A DNA stretch of 64,000 bases from JASHVB01 sp035535035. Its GTDB lineage: Bacteria; Pseudomonadota; Alphaproteobacteria; Acetobacterales; Acetobacteraceae. The DNA lies in contig DATLQW010000188.1 in the NCBI GenBank assembly GCA_035535035.1, positions 56,390 through 120,389 on the forward strand, given 5' to 3'. The notes below the pieces were generated by a model. It did no database searches. It was given only the letters and a program-made list of their open reading frames with translations, and had not been told where the DNA came from. Below are positions 54,444-63,480 of the stretch, in pieces. Made by a program: the position numbers and the translations under genes. Each line of letters opens with the position of its first letter. Position 1 is the first letter of the stretch.

Positions 54444-55253
54444 TTATGGGGCGACCTCGTCGGTGAAAACCTTGAAGCTGGCCAGCGTGTTGAGGCCGAA
54501 CGTGTTGCTGATCGGCACATCGACCGCGTCGCGCCCGCGCGCCATCAGGATGCGGCCGATCCGCGGCATGTTGTTGCGCGGATCGAAGGTATGCCAGGCG
54601 CCGCCCAGATAGGCCTCGAACCAGCCGGCGAAGTCCATCGGTCCATAGGGCGGCGGCATGCCGATATCGCCGAGATAGCCGGTGCAATAGCGCGCCGGGA
54701 TGTTCATGCACCGGCAGAGCGCCACCGCCAGCTGGGCGAAATCGCGGCAGACGCCCTGGCGTTCGTTGAACGCCTCCCACGCCGTCCTGGTGGGGCGCGC
54801 AACCATGTAGTCGAACGTGATGTGGTGGTGCACGAAATCGCAGATCGCCTGCACCCGCGCCCAGCCGGTCGGCGACTGGCCGAACATCCGCCACGCGACT
54901 TCCGACAGGTGATCGGTCTCGCAATAGCGGCTGCCGAGCAGAAAAACCAGGGCGTCGTCGGGCAGGTCTTGTACCGGATGCTGGTGGGCTGCCGCGGCGA
55001 CGGGGTCCGGCAGGCCAGAATCGTTGACGACGCCGGTGCTTGATATGCGGATCCTGCCTTGCGGTGCCACGATCCGGCTGCACCAGTTGCCGAACGCATC
55101 GCGATAAGCGTGGACCGGCACCGCGGGGTCTGTCATCAAGTGGTCGGGAACGACAATGTCGGCGACGCGCGAATGATGGATGTTCAGCATCAGCAGCATC
55201 GGGGTCGGTTGCGGGCAGTCATAGATCAGTTCATAGCCGACGCGGATTTGCAT
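54444..55253 (-). CDS. Transglutaminase-like domain protein
   Basis: A 269-residue protein of the transglutaminase-like (papain-fold) superfamily. It has an N-terminal beta region (IRVGYELIYDCPQPTPMLLM), and the catalytic triad is recognisable: Cys in ERQGVCRDFAQLA, His in AWHTFDPRNN and the Asp in the same segment. Members act as peptidases or amidases; the substrate is unknown. ATG 55253 chosen; the frame upstream is repeat-rich and not protein-like. Confidence 0.85.
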   Translation of the reverse strand: MQIRVGYELIYDCPQPTPMLLMLNIHHSRVADIVVPDHLMTDPAVPVHAYRDAFGNWCSRIVAPQGRIRISSTGVVNDSGLPDPVAAAAHQHPVQDLPDDALVFLLGSRYCETDHLSEVAWRMFGQSPTGWARVQAICDFVHHHITFDYMVARPTRTAWEAFNERQGVCRDFAQLAVALCRCMNIPARYCTGYLGDIGMPPPYGPMDFAGWFEAYLGGAWHTFDPRNNMPRIGRILMARGRDAVDVPISNTFGLNTLASFKVFTDEVAP

Positions 55254-55337
55254 GGGATGCACCTTGGTATGAGGTCGCCTCGGGCGGGGCCGCCCTTCCG
55301 ATGACACGTCCTGCTCATTGCACACTGCTCCTTGCGC

Positions 55338-55388
55338 GCCCCGTGCCACGTTGCACGCCCCGTGCCACGTTGCACGCCCCGTGCCACG
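55338..55388. repeat. 19-bp tandem repeat, 2.7 copies
   Basis: Unit GCCCCGTGCCACGTTGCAC at 55338-55356 and 55357-55375, then 13 bases of a third copy. Lies upstream of the transglutaminase-like gene. Confidence 0.85.
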
Positions 55389-55451
55389 CCGTATCGGATT
55401 GCCACGCCGCAACCGCGGACTCGCATGAATATCGAAAAGGAATGAATCCGC

Positions 55452-55700
55452 ATGGCGCGCGAGACCATCTATCTCGTCCAGGCATTCAGATCGGGCAGGG
55501 GGACCCGTTTGGATGCCGACCCGCCGATCCGGTGCAAATCCCTGGAATCCGCGCGCAGAAGCGCGGAGAACCTGGCACCGGCAAAAGCTGGTGTCGTCGC
55601 GTTCTCCACCTCAGGCGATGCCGAGTTGGGCGATTATGACGAAGAACCCACGATCATCTTTAAGGCCGGCCGTTTGCCGGCGGCATTCGAAAACGCATGA
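55452..55700 (+). CDS. Small hypothetical protein (82 aa)
   Basis: MARETIYLVQAFRSGRGTRL, a middle helix (CKSLESARRSAENLA), a strand GVVAFSTSGDAELGDYDEEP and a final GRLPAAFEN. The pattern resembles small unknown proteins I associate with alphaproteobacteria, but no family name is offered. ATG 55452 with an AAGGAATGAATCCGC region upstream. Confidence 0.6.
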   Translation: MARETIYLVQAFRSGRGTRLDADPPIRCKSLESARRSAENLAPAKAGVVAFSTSGDAELGDYDEEPTIIFKAGRLPAAFENA

Positions 55701-56141
55701 CGCCGCGCAGCGATCTCGGCGCGCCATCAATGCGCGGTGTGCCGCGCGACCAGCGCGCGCGTCAGATTCCGTCACGACGCCCGGCCCGGCACCAACCGAC
55801 GCCGCGCGCGGGCCGGGTGCGACGCCATGGCTGTGGTCCCGCGGGACAAAAACATCGTCGGCTGTCTGCGGCATGCCTCGCATATGGCGTGGCATCGTGC
55901 CCGATGACATGGGCAGGCTGCGGTTATGCGACTGGCGCCGCCGCCGGAGCATTGCACGAAATCGTCATCGTCACTCGGTGGTTCCGGACAAGGATGTAAC
56001 GCGCCCGGTCGCTGCCATCGTCATTCGGGCCGTCGTCGTTTGCGCCGGCGCCGCTCGGTCGCCAGACCGGCGCGGCTTGCATTGTCGTCGGACCATGCCC
56101 AGATAGTCGAGGAATCTCCTGTACAAATTAAGGAAAATCTG
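55701..56141. other. Gene-free stretch
   Basis: 441 bp. The downstream frame is open through part of it, but the encoded peptide is Arg/Ser-rich and not protein-like. Nothing else was recognised. Confidence 0.45.
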
Positions 56142-56537
56142 GTGGCATCGCCCGATGTGACCGCGTTGCAGCGGTCGGATCTGAACCAGTTTCTGTTCGC
56201 CGACGTCGGTACCGAAGCAAGCGGCATGACCCTGAGCGTGGTGTCCGTGCTTGCGCGTCAGGGCGCCGATCCGTGGCGAGAGGCGGGCCGCCTGGCGGAC
56301 CTGCCGAAGGCCGAAGCCACCGATAGCCTGGCCCGAACCATTGCCGCCATGCCAAAGAGCCTGTGGAACCTTCCCGAGGCGATCGCGATCGCCGCCCGGC
56401 TGACCGGCCTGTTGCCGACACGGCCGGCAAAGGGCAGGGAACGTGCGATCGGCGGCTGGCCGGTCCCCCGGATCGCCGTGCTGCTGGCCGGCCTTGCGCT
56501 GGCAGCCGCTTATGCCGTCTCGATGCTGATGCACTAG
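56142..56537 (+). CDS. Hypothetical protein with C-terminal membrane anchor (131 aa)
   Basis: GTG 56142 with AAGGAAAA upstream gives a 131-residue protein. The soluble N-terminal part (ALQRSDLNQFLFADVGTEAS, LSVVSVLARQGADPWREAGRL) is followed by a single hydrophobic tail PRIAVLLAGLALAAAYAVSML, suggesting a tail-anchored inner-membrane protein. Family not recognised. Confidence 0.6.
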   Translation: MASPDVTALQRSDLNQFLFADVGTEASGMTLSVVSVLARQGADPWREAGRLADLPKAEATDSLARTIAAMPKSLWNLPEAIAIAARLTGLLPTRPAKGRERAIGGWPVPRIAVLLAGLALAAAYAVSMLMH

Positions 56538-56630
56538 GCCCGGCAACGCTCCCGGGGCATTTTTGCCAGGGCAGCGGCGTCGCCGCACCCACTTCCGCTA
56601 CGCGAGCCAGCAACCAGAAGGAATCCACCG

Positions 56631-56957
56631 ATGAGCATGGCGCCCGCCAACGACGAGACCGATCCGGACGGCGAATCCGGCAAACAGGCAGACGCGATGA
56701 AAGACCGGCTGCGCAAGGATGTCGCGTCGTGGTCGGCGGCGCGGTCCGCAACGCACACGCGCGAAGTCGCCGACGCCAGCGTGCCGGTACCGCCGCAGTC
56801 TGCCGCACAGCGGCCGGCCACCCGCGCGAAGCGGCTGAAGCCCGTAGCGCCCGATGCCGGCAAACCGGCCACCGCCGCGGGAAAGCCGTTCCGTATGTCA
56901 TACGACGGCATGACGGATGCGGATTACATTTCTTCCATCATCGAGCGCGGCGCCTGA
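56631..56957 (+). CDS. Hypothetical protein (108 aa)
   Basis: A largely disordered, Ala/Pro/Lys-rich protein with a short conserved-looking C-terminal end (FRMSYDGMTDADYISSIIER). ATG 56631 after AGAAGGAATCCACCG. The stop overlaps the next start (TGATG), so the two small genes are coupled. Confidence 0.6.
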   Translation: MSMAPANDETDPDGESGKQADAMKDRLRKDVASWSAARSATHTREVADASVPVPPQSAAQRPATRAKRLKPVAPDAGKPATAAGKPFRMSYDGMTDADYISSIIERGA

Positions 56958-57160
56958 TGAGCTGGGTCACCTTCGAAGTCGCCGGAGGCGGCCTGGTCGC
57001 GGTGCAGCCAGCGCATGTCGTGGCGATCTACGACGAACAGGGTGCGGTCAAATTGGCCACTGCCGCGGGTGGCGTGCATATCTTGAAGGACATAACGGTG
57101 CAGCGCGCCACCGCGATCGTCTCCAGGGCGGCTGACGCGGACGCAACGCGGTCCAGCTAG
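56957..57160 (+). CDS. Small beta-rich hypothetical protein (67 aa)
   Basis: MSWVTFEVAGGGLVAVQPAH, then VVAIYDEQGAVKLAT and a strand HILKDITVQRATAIV. Looks like a small beta-barrel/roll. Translationally coupled to the preceding gene. Function unknown. Confidence 0.6.
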   Translation: MSWVTFEVAGGGLVAVQPAHVVAIYDEQGAVKLATAAGGVHILKDITVQRATAIVSRAADADATRSS

Positions 57161-57246
57161 CGCGGACATTCGGGTCCGGGCACCCAGCCGGCACGGCCGC
57201 CGACATCGCGCCCGAACCGGCCTCCGGCCAGCAACGTGGAGCATTC

Positions 57247-57462
57247 ATGCAAGCAGACACCAAAGACGACGGGCTGATAACTTATGATTTCGAGGAGTTC
57301 TGCAACGATTACGGACATCCCGCGGGACGGCTGTTCACGTTCGAGGTGACACACCACGCGGTCACCTATATCTACGCCGACGTGTGCGGCACGGTCCGCG
57401 GCAGCGAGGTGGTCTTTTGTCTCAACGCGGACGACCTGGTACTCACGCGCAAATCCCACTGA
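57247..57462 (+). CDS. Small hypothetical protein (71 aa)
   Basis: ATG 57247 after GTGGAGC. ITYDFEEFCNDYGHPAGRLF, then alternate strands TFEVTHHAVTYIYADV and SEVVFCLNADDLVLT. No family recognised. Confidence 0.55.
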   Translation: MQADTKDDGLITYDFEEFCNDYGHPAGRLFTFEVTHHAVTYIYADVCGTVRGSEVVFCLNADDLVLTRKSH

Positions 57463-57514
57463 GCACCCGCGGCAGGACCCCGGCGCGGCGCACCGCCGCC
57501 CCGGCCGGGCACGC

Positions 57515-57880
57515 GTGACCCTCCATCTGGTGTCGTCGAGCGACGATCGCGCGCTGGCGATCCGTGACCACATACTGCCGCTGCTGCGCGAGCATGGCGC
57601 GCTCGAGATCCAGCGCGACACGGTACGGGTGGTCGAGTTGCGGATGCCCGCATGGACCTTTCGCCACTGGACGCCGTTCAGTGAACTGACTGCCGGCGAG
57701 GCCGCCTCGCCGGGCTATCGGCACGCAATCGAGCGGCAGCACACCCAGCCGGACCTGCCGTACGGTCTGGACGTGTGGCACGGCATGCGGGTGCTCCGCA
57801 TCCTGTGGGCCGACGACGGAAAACTCAAGGTCGTCAGCTTCGTGCGCGGCGCCTGGGAAGACGCCGTGCTGGCACTGTGA
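57515..57880 (+). CDS. Hypothetical protein (121 aa)
   Basis: Starts from GTG 57515 without a clear ribosome-binding site. LHLVSSSDDRALAIRDHILP begins a mixed alpha/beta pattern, with VLRILWADDGKLKVVSFV near the end. No family recognised. Its end faces the two-domain cold-shock gene across a strong bidirectional hairpin. Confidence 0.55.
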   Translation: MTLHLVSSSDDRALAIRDHILPLLREHGALEIQRDTVRVVELRMPAWTFRHWTPFSELTAGEAASPGYRHAIERQHTQPDLPYGLDVWHGMRVLRILWADDGKLKVVSFVRGAWEDAVLAL

Positions 57881-57886
57881 CGGCGA

Positions 57887-57914
57887 CACCTCTCCCGCTC
57901 GCGCGGGAGAGGTG
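57887..57914. terminator. Bidirectional hairpin between convergent genes
   Basis: CACCTCTCCCGC-TCGC-GCGGGAGAGGTG is a perfect 12-bp stem with a 4-base loop, 6 bp after the stop of one gene and 2 bp from the stop of the facing one. No long T-run, but position and strength argue for termination. Confidence 0.65.
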
Positions 57915-57916
57915 AA

Positions 57917-58555
57917 CTAATCGACGCTAATGGTGCCGACTTCGGGCCCCTTGGTGCCCTGCACGACGCCCATTCGCACCGACTGGCGCTCCTGCAACGG
58001 CCCCAATCCGGCGCGCTCCAGGGCCGTCGCATGGACGAACACATCCCGCCCGCCATCCTGCGGGGTGATGAAGCCGAACCCCTTGGCCGCATCGTACCAT
58101 TTCACCGTGCCGGTCATCTCCACCGCCGAACTGAGGTCAACCGGACGGCGCGGCCCCGCCGGCGGACGCCCTCCGCCCGTGAATTGGGGCCGGCGTTGCT
58201 CGGACGGCTCCGCCGTGCTGTCGTCAACCGAGACGACTTGCTCGACCTGTCGGCCCTTTTGTCCGGCGCCGACGCGAACCCGCAGCGTCGCTCCTGGATT
58301 GACCGTCTGGTGCCCGGCGGCCTGAAGCGTGTTCACGTGCAGGAACACGTCGCCCGAGCCGTCCGCCAGCGCGGCAAAGCCGAAGCCCTTTTCGGCGTTG
58401 AACCATTTCACCGTCGCCTGAACCTCGGGCGCGGACGAAGCGGACGCGAAGGACGGCAGCGGCACCGGGGCCGGGGTGTTGCCGTAGAAATTGTCGTCAT
58501 CGAAGCCGCGCCGGCGTGGCTGATATTGCCGGTGGCTGTTTTTGGGGGAACGCAA
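57917..58555 (-). CDS. Two-domain cold-shock protein
   Basis: A 212-residue protein with two cold-shock domains. CSD1 (residues about 45-110) has TVKWFNAEKGFGFAALAD and DVFLHVNTL; CSD2 (about 145-212) has TVKWYDAAKGFGFITPQD and DVFVHATAL. A linker rich in Pro/Arg/Gly joins them and the N-terminus is basic and low-complexity. Such double-CSD proteins are an alphaproteobacterial theme (nucleic-acid chaperones, often stationary-phase). It ends at a convergent terminator. Confidence 0.93.
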   Translation of the reverse strand: MRSPKNSHRQYQPRRRGFDDDNFYGNTPAPVPLPSFASASSAPEVQATVKWFNAEKGFGFAALADGSGDVFLHVNTLQAAGHQTVNPGATLRVRVGAGQKGRQVEQVVSVDDSTAEPSEQRRPQFTGGGRPPAGPRRPVDLSSAVEMTGTVKWYDAAKGFGFITPQDGGRDVFVHATALERAGLGPLQERQSVRMGVVQGTKGPEVGTISVD

Positions 58556-58784
58556 GGTACCGCTATCCTCTATGGTTGATCATGGCCGAAGCCGGGCAGC
58601 AGGATACCCACAATGCCGGCAAATTGGTAGCTCCGGATTTGCCACCCTGTCACAGGTGCGTCGCCCGGTTGCGGTTCGGCGACCCACGCCGCCGACCAGG
58701 CGGCGGCGCCGGCATTGCCGCCCGTCGCCGCCGGGGGCCGCTGGTATAGCGTGCATGGCAGCTCCTGGCGTGCCATATTGAGCA

Positions 58785-58988
58785 ATGGTGGAAACAACCT
58801 ACCGGATCCTGCATCGCGAGGACGACAGCTTCGCCGTCGAAGTCGTCCGCATCGGCGTGCTGCCGCAAACCGCCATTGGCTTCGCGACCGAGTCCGAGGC
58901 ACAGGGCTGGATCGCACAGGACAGGCGGCTATGGGATGCCGCCGATCCCTTCCGGACGCAAGCCAGTTGGAGACGGAGCGGGAGCTGA
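58785..58988 (+). CDS. Small hypothetical protein (67 aa), paralogue of the gene at 49971-50345
   Basis: MVETTYRILHREDDSFAVEV then IGFATESEAQGWIAQDRRL. The residue pattern matches the N-terminal half of the protein encoded at 49971-50345. Function unknown. No strong ribosome-binding site upstream of ATG 58785. Confidence 0.55.
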   Translation: MVETTYRILHREDDSFAVEVVRIGVLPQTAIGFATESEAQGWIAQDRRLWDAADPFRTQASWRRSGS

Positions 58989-59027
58989 CGGCAACCGAGC
59001 GTCCGGGCTTTCGCCACCGCACGACCC

Positions 59028-60203
59028 TTATCCGGCCGAAGGGCGTCGCGCCGCCTCGACCAGCCGAGAATGCACCAGGTCCAGCAAGCGCCGGCGCGCG
59101 GACACCGCGATGTCCTCGAGCGACGGCGTCTGCGCAAGCCGAGCCCGTGCATAGCGGCGGACCTCCTCCAGCGTCGGCACAGGCGGCATGTCGATCTCGC
59201 TCCAGAACGCCTCGGCCTGCATGCGCGCCGACAGCAGCCGCGCCTTCATCTCGATCCAGCCCGGCGCATGTGCCAGCGCGTCGAGCACCTGGCTGGCGAT
59301 CAGATTGACCGGGAACGACAAGGCAAGCTGGCCGGCAACCTTGTCGATCACCAACTGCCCCAGTCGCTGTTCGCCGCGCACCATCGCTTTCGGCGGCACA
59401 TGCAGGTCCCACACCAGCCCGATCCAGGACAACGCCCGCAGCGCATAGTAGGTCGGATCGTACTCCCACCAGCGGAAACCCTGCCGTACGGATACCTGAT
59501 AGGCGTGGTGATTGTTGTGCCAGCCCTCGCCCATGGTCAGCAACGCCAGCAACCAGTTGTTCCTGGACTCGTCGCCCGTGACGTAGCGGCGGCGGCCGGC
59601 CACATGGGCGAGCGAGTTGATGCAGAACGTCGCGTGCCACAGCGCGACCGTGCTCCAGCAGAATCCGACAACCAGACCCGGCCAGCCAGCGATCATCCAG
59701 CTCGCCACCGCGAGCAATGCAGCGGGCAGGTACGGATGGCGATCAAGCCACACCAGGTCCTTGTAGCGGGCCAGGTCGCGAACCGCGGCAAAGTCGGTCG
59801 CGCTGTTGCGCGGCACGAAGATCCAGCCGACATGGGAATAGAGAAAGCCGCGCAGCACCGGCGAATGCACATCCAACTCGGTGTCGGAGTATTTGTGGTG
59901 CCGGCGGTGGTGGGCAGCCCACCAGAGCGCGCCGCGCTGAGCCGAGGTCTGCGCCAGGAAGGCCAGGCAGAACTGGAAAACGCGGCCGGTGCGGAAGGCC
60001 CGATGCGCGAAGTAGCGATGGTAGCCGGCACCGATCGCGAAGATGCGCACGATGTAGAACACCACCGCCAGCAGCAGCGCGATCGGGGTCACCCCGGTCC
60101 AGAATGCCGCGAAGCAGGCAAGATGGATGAGCAGAAACGCGATGCCGGAGGGATAGGCGACGTCGTCCGAGTCGTCCTGCGTACCCGTGGTCATGACGCC
60201 CAT
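59028..60203 (-). CDS. Acyl-CoA (delta-9-type) fatty acid desaturase
   Basis: A 391-residue membrane di-iron desaturase that introduces a double bond into fatty acyl chains. The three histidine boxes are HRYFAHR, HRRHHKYSD and HNNHHAYQ, spaced as in stearoyl-CoA-type desaturases, with hydrophobic pairs between. The C-terminal region is longer than the minimum. It would lower membrane melting point, relevant to cold adaptation. ATG 60203 or the Met three codons on are both possible. Confidence 0.92.
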   Translation of the reverse strand: MGVMTTGTQDDSDDVAYPSGIAFLLIHLACFAAFWTGVTPIALLLAVVFYIVRIFAIGAGYHRYFAHRAFRTGRVFQFCLAFLAQTSAQRGALWWAAHHRRHHKYSDTELDVHSPVLRGFLYSHVGWIFVPRNSATDFAAVRDLARYKDLVWLDRHPYLPAALLAVASWMIAGWPGLVVGFCWSTVALWHATFCINSLAHVAGRRRYVTGDESRNNWLLALLTMGEGWHNNHHAYQVSVRQGFRWWEYDPTYYALRALSWIGLVWDLHVPPKAMVRGEQRLGQLVIDKVAGQLALSFPVNLIASQVLDALAHAPGWIEMKARLLSARMQAEAFWSEIDMPPVPTLEEVRRYARARLAQTPSLEDIAVSARRRLLDLVHSRLVEAARRPSAG

Positions 60204-60312
60204 CCTCTCCAGGAGCCCTATCCTGTCACCGCGTCGATAGCACGCGGCGACGACCGAGGGGGCGTCGCCGCGTGGGAGTCACGTCGCCATGGGGCCGTGC
60301 GGGGCCACATGA

Positions 60313-61578
60313 TCACGCCGCCGGGCGCAGTCCGGCCGAGCCACGCTGCCGGCGCCGCCGGTGGTTCGCGCCTGCCGGCGAAGTCTGGTCGCGTCCCGCC
60401 TGGCCGCGTCCCGGCTGTCCATGGCCGCTGGGCGGTTGCCGCGTCGGCGGCGATCCGCCGGCGATATTGATCACCGTGCCGGTCATGCGCTCGATCGCGC
60501 GCAACGTGCCATGCTCCGCGGCATCGCAGAACGAGATGGCGATGCCGCTCGCCCCGGCCCGCGCGGTGCGGCCGATGCGGTGCACGTAGTCTTCCGGCTG
60601 GGCCGGCAGATCGAAGTTGATGACATGCGAAATGCCGGTCACGTCGATGCCCCGCGCGGCGATGTCGGTGGCCACCAGCACCCGCGCGCGCCCGCTGCGG
60701 AACTGTTCCAGCGCCTTGATCCGCGCCGGCTGGCTTTTGTTGCCGTGCAGCGCGCTGACCCGTACGCCGCCGGTATCGAGGGTTTCCGCGACGCGGTCGG
60801 CGGAACGCTTCGTCCGCGTGAACACGATGACGCGCGACATCGCCGGATCGGCCAGCAGTCGTCCCAGCAGCGCCCGCTTGCCCGTGGTATCCACATAATG
60901 CACGTGCTGCTCGATCGGCAGCCGGGCCGGCGCGCTGATCGCCACGTCAACCCGCACCGGGTTGCGCAGCAGCGTTTCGGCCAGCTTGCCGACCTCCGCC
61001 GGCATCGTGGCGGAGAACAGCGACGACTGCCGCTGCACCGGCAGCGCCGCGACGATCCGGCGGATGTCGCGAATGAAGCCGAGATCGAGCATGCGGTCCG
61101 CCTCGTCGAGGACGAAATGGGTGACCTCGTTCAGCCGCAACTCGCCGGTGGCCAGCAGGTCGCAAATGCGGCCGGGGGTGCCGACCACGATGTCGGCGCC
61201 GCCGCGCATCCGCTGCACCTGCCCCGACCGGCTCATGCCGCCGAGGATCGCCACGATGCGCCGGCGCTGCTCGTTGCCAAGGCGATTCAGGCTGTCCTCG
61301 ATCTGCAATGCCAGTTCGCGGGTGGGTGCCAGGATCAGGGCACGCGTGGCGAAGCGGTGCGGGACGACCGGGTTGGCGGCGAGATGCTGCAGCATCGGCA
61401 GCGCGAACGCGGCGGTCTTGCCGGTGCCGGTCTGGGCGACGCCCAGCAGATCCCGGCCAGCCAGCAAATGTGGAATGGCGGCTGCCTGGATCGGTGTCGG
61501 TTGGAGGAAGCGCTCCTTAGTGAGAGCACGCAACAAAGGCTCGGCGAGGCCGAGCGTCGAAAAGCCAATGGATGACAC
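60313..61578 (-). CDS. DEAD-box RNA helicase
   Basis: A 421-residue ATP-dependent RNA helicase. Motifs: Q-motif PTPIQAAAIP, I AQTGTGKTAAF, Ia PTRELALQI, II DEAD in LDEADRML, III SAT, and VI HRIGRTARAG. The short Arg/Gly/Pro C-terminal tail is of the RhlE type. The frame runs to 61728, but GTG 61578 (MSSIGFSTLGLAEPL) has GGAG upstream and fits the family. Often induced at low temperature. Confidence 0.93.
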   Translation of the reverse strand: MSSIGFSTLGLAEPLLRALTKERFLQPTPIQAAAIPHLLAGRDLLGVAQTGTGKTAAFALPMLQHLAANPVVPHRFATRALILAPTRELALQIEDSLNRLGNEQRRRIVAILGGMSRSGQVQRMRGGADIVVGTPGRICDLLATGELRLNEVTHFVLDEADRMLDLGFIRDIRRIVAALPVQRQSSLFSATMPAEVGKLAETLLRNPVRVDVAISAPARLPIEQHVHYVDTTGKRALLGRLLADPAMSRVIVFTRTKRSADRVAETLDTGGVRVSALHGNKSQPARIKALEQFRSGRARVLVATDIAARGIDVTGISHVINFDLPAQPEDYVHRIGRTARAGASGIAISFCDAAEHGTLRAIERMTGTVINIAGGSPPTRQPPSGHGQPGRGQAGRDQTSPAGANHRRRRQRGSAGLRPAA

Positions 61579-62149
61579 GAAGATTGAAGCTCCAGCGCCA
61601 GCCGCCGCGGGTGCATCCCTGCGGCCAATGGCGAGCGCCTTGATGTTCGCCTGCCCGCGCGACAATGGGGCGAACGCGTTACACTGAGATTTCCGGGAGG
61701 GCGTCGTCCAGGCCGGACAAGACGCCAATCACGCATTCACGGAAGGCAACCGACATATCGCGCAGATATCGGCCGAATGCAAGGGGCATCGCGATGCCAA
61801 CCAACGCCGGGCGCCTTTGGCCGCGGGCCGGGTTCGGTGTCGCCGGCCCGCATCGCGGCGGGAGAATCGTTGGGCGATGGCCGCGACGAGGCGCGGCGAT
61901 GCCGGGAAACAAACAAATCATCTGGGCTGCGCACGCTCGGCCGCCGCGGCACGTCCCGGGCACTGCCCGGAAACCTGCTTGCTGTCAGGCCCGATCATCG
62001 GGCACCCGGGTCCCGCGCCGCGCTTCGTTTTGGGGCGGGATTTATTTGCGTCCGGCCGGTGTAATGGCACGGTGTCACCCCATTTTACCAACACTTCGTC
62101 TTTTCGGTGGGCGGAGATTCGTCCTCCCATAATGCAAAGAAAAAATCCC
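61579..62149. other. Gene-free stretch, leader of the helicase gene and promoter of the next
   Basis: 571 bp without a convincing gene; open frames on both strands read as Arg/Gly/Pro-rich shadows. A long leader for the helicase mRNA is possible, as is usual for cold-induced RNA helicases. Confidence 0.45.
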
Positions 62150-62506
62150 ATGCAAGTGCCTGATTGGTTCAAGCCCGCGATTTTGGGCGCGGCTTGCGGC
62201 GCCATCGCGATGTCCGTTGTCGGATTCCATGGACTTGGCTGGACGACGCGGAGCGCCGCCGGCCAGGTCGCGCAGGAACAATCCGATACGGCCGTCATTT
62301 CAGCGCTTGTCCCGTTCTGCGTGGCGAAGGCCGAGCAGGACCCCGATCATGCGACGCTCGCCAAGATCCGCACCGAACAATCGGCGTTCTCGCGCAGCGA
62401 CCTCGTCATGCGGGCCGGCTGGGCGACGGTTGGCAGCGAGACAGCTCCCGACCCCGGACTCGCCCACGCCTGTTCCCAGCAGTTGCTTGCGACAAAGACC
62501 GGCTGA
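62150..62506 (+). CDS. Conserved hypothetical membrane-anchored protein (118 aa)
   Basis: ATG 62150 gives MQVPDWFKPAILGAACGAIA, a start I associate with a conserved alphaproteobacterial family (PDW.KPA..GA), with one N-terminal membrane segment and a soluble domain (ALVPFCVAKAEQDPDHATLA, SDLVMRAGWATVG). It contains two conserved-looking Cys. An in-frame ATG six codons earlier (62132) is less likely. Function unknown. Confidence 0.65.
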   Translation: MQVPDWFKPAILGAACGAIAMSVVGFHGLGWTTRSAAGQVAQEQSDTAVISALVPFCVAKAEQDPDHATLAKIRTEQSAFSRSDLVMRAGWATVGSETAPDPGLAHACSQQLLATKTG

Positions 62507-62626
62507 CCGCCGGAAGCCGGCCATTCACGAAGGTTATCGTCTCGGCCGCATCAGGCACCGGCCTAGGCTGGCAACCACGAAACAATCGGCGGGCGCCGAT
62601 GTCGGGCCCGTTCTTAGGAAGATGCG

Positions 62627-62950
62627 ATGGGCAGACCGGAACTCGGCACCAAGTGTACCTGCGCTGGCTGTAATGAGCGATTCTACGACCTGAACAGGGA
62701 TCCCGCCATCTGTCCGAAATGTGGCGCGCAACAACCGCCGCAGAAGGCCCGCACTGCGTGGCCGTCGCGCGGCACGGCCGGGCCCAGGCGTCCGTATCGG
62801 GCGCCGGATCCCGTTGCCGCCGATGAAGACGCGGCACCCACGATCGCCGCCGACGATGCGGATGAGGAAGACGAAGCCGTCGCCGATTCCGACGACGACG
62901 ACGACGTGGAAAATGTCATCGATCCCGATCACGATGCGACACCCGATTGA
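62627..62950 (+). CDS. TIGR02300-family zinc-ribbon protein
   Basis: A 107-residue protein with the N-terminal LGTKCTCAGCNERFYDLNRD and CPKC pair that define the TIGR02300 (FYDLN) family, a zinc ribbon followed by an acidic Asp/Glu-rich tail (DADEEDEAVADSDDDDDVEN). Common in alphaproteobacteria; function unknown. ATG 62627 after AGGAAGATGCG. Confidence 0.85.
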   Translation: MGRPELGTKCTCAGCNERFYDLNRDPAICPKCGAQQPPQKARTAWPSRGTAGPRRPYRAPDPVAADEDAAPTIAADDADEEDEAVADSDDDDDVENVIDPDHDATPD

Positions 62951-62968
62951 ACTGTTCGGCACAAACCC

Positions 62969-63376
62969 ATGCACAAGCGCCAACCCGGCCGGCCGTCACT
63001 GAAGATCACGCGACGCGTCGATGAACGGCCCGCGGGCAGCCTCACCTTCGAGGTGTGGAGCCCTTTCGTCGCCAGCTACCAGCCGGTGGCGTCGGTCGAG
63101 GCTGGGCTGCGGCGGATCGATCAGCTCGCCCGCCTGATCTGTCAGATGCGGTTGCGGGGCCACCAGAAGCAGGACCTGCTGGCCGATGTCCCGGACGCGG
63201 ACCCGAATGACAGCGCCCAGTGGGCCGAGTTGCGCAGCAGCGCAACGACCTTCCGCAGCTATGACACGCGACGCAACGACCGGCCGCGCTGGGTGCGTGC
63301 AATCGGCAGGCTGGAGGCCGCCGAGGCGACCTGCACCAGCGTCGGTTGTGCGATGCCGGTGCCGCACGCTGCATGA
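62969..63376 (+). CDS. Hypothetical protein (135 aa)
   Basis: Reads MHKRQPGRPSLKITRRVDER and continues SLTFEVWSPFVASYQPVA, then a charged helical section. No family recognised. It follows the TIGR02300 gene by 18 bp and could be in its operon. Confidence 0.5.
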   Translation: MHKRQPGRPSLKITRRVDERPAGSLTFEVWSPFVASYQPVASVEAGLRRIDQLARLICQMRLRGHQKQDLLADVPDADPNDSAQWAELRSSATTFRSYDTRRNDRPRWVRAIGRLEAAEATCTSVGCAMPVPHAA

Positions 63377-63480
63377 CCCGCCGCACCGGCGGCGGGAGTC
63401 CTGTTGCGCACCGCCCTTGATTGAATTGCGCGCCGGCGGCAGCGGGCAGCGCCGGCACCGACCCCGGACTCCAGATCGGC

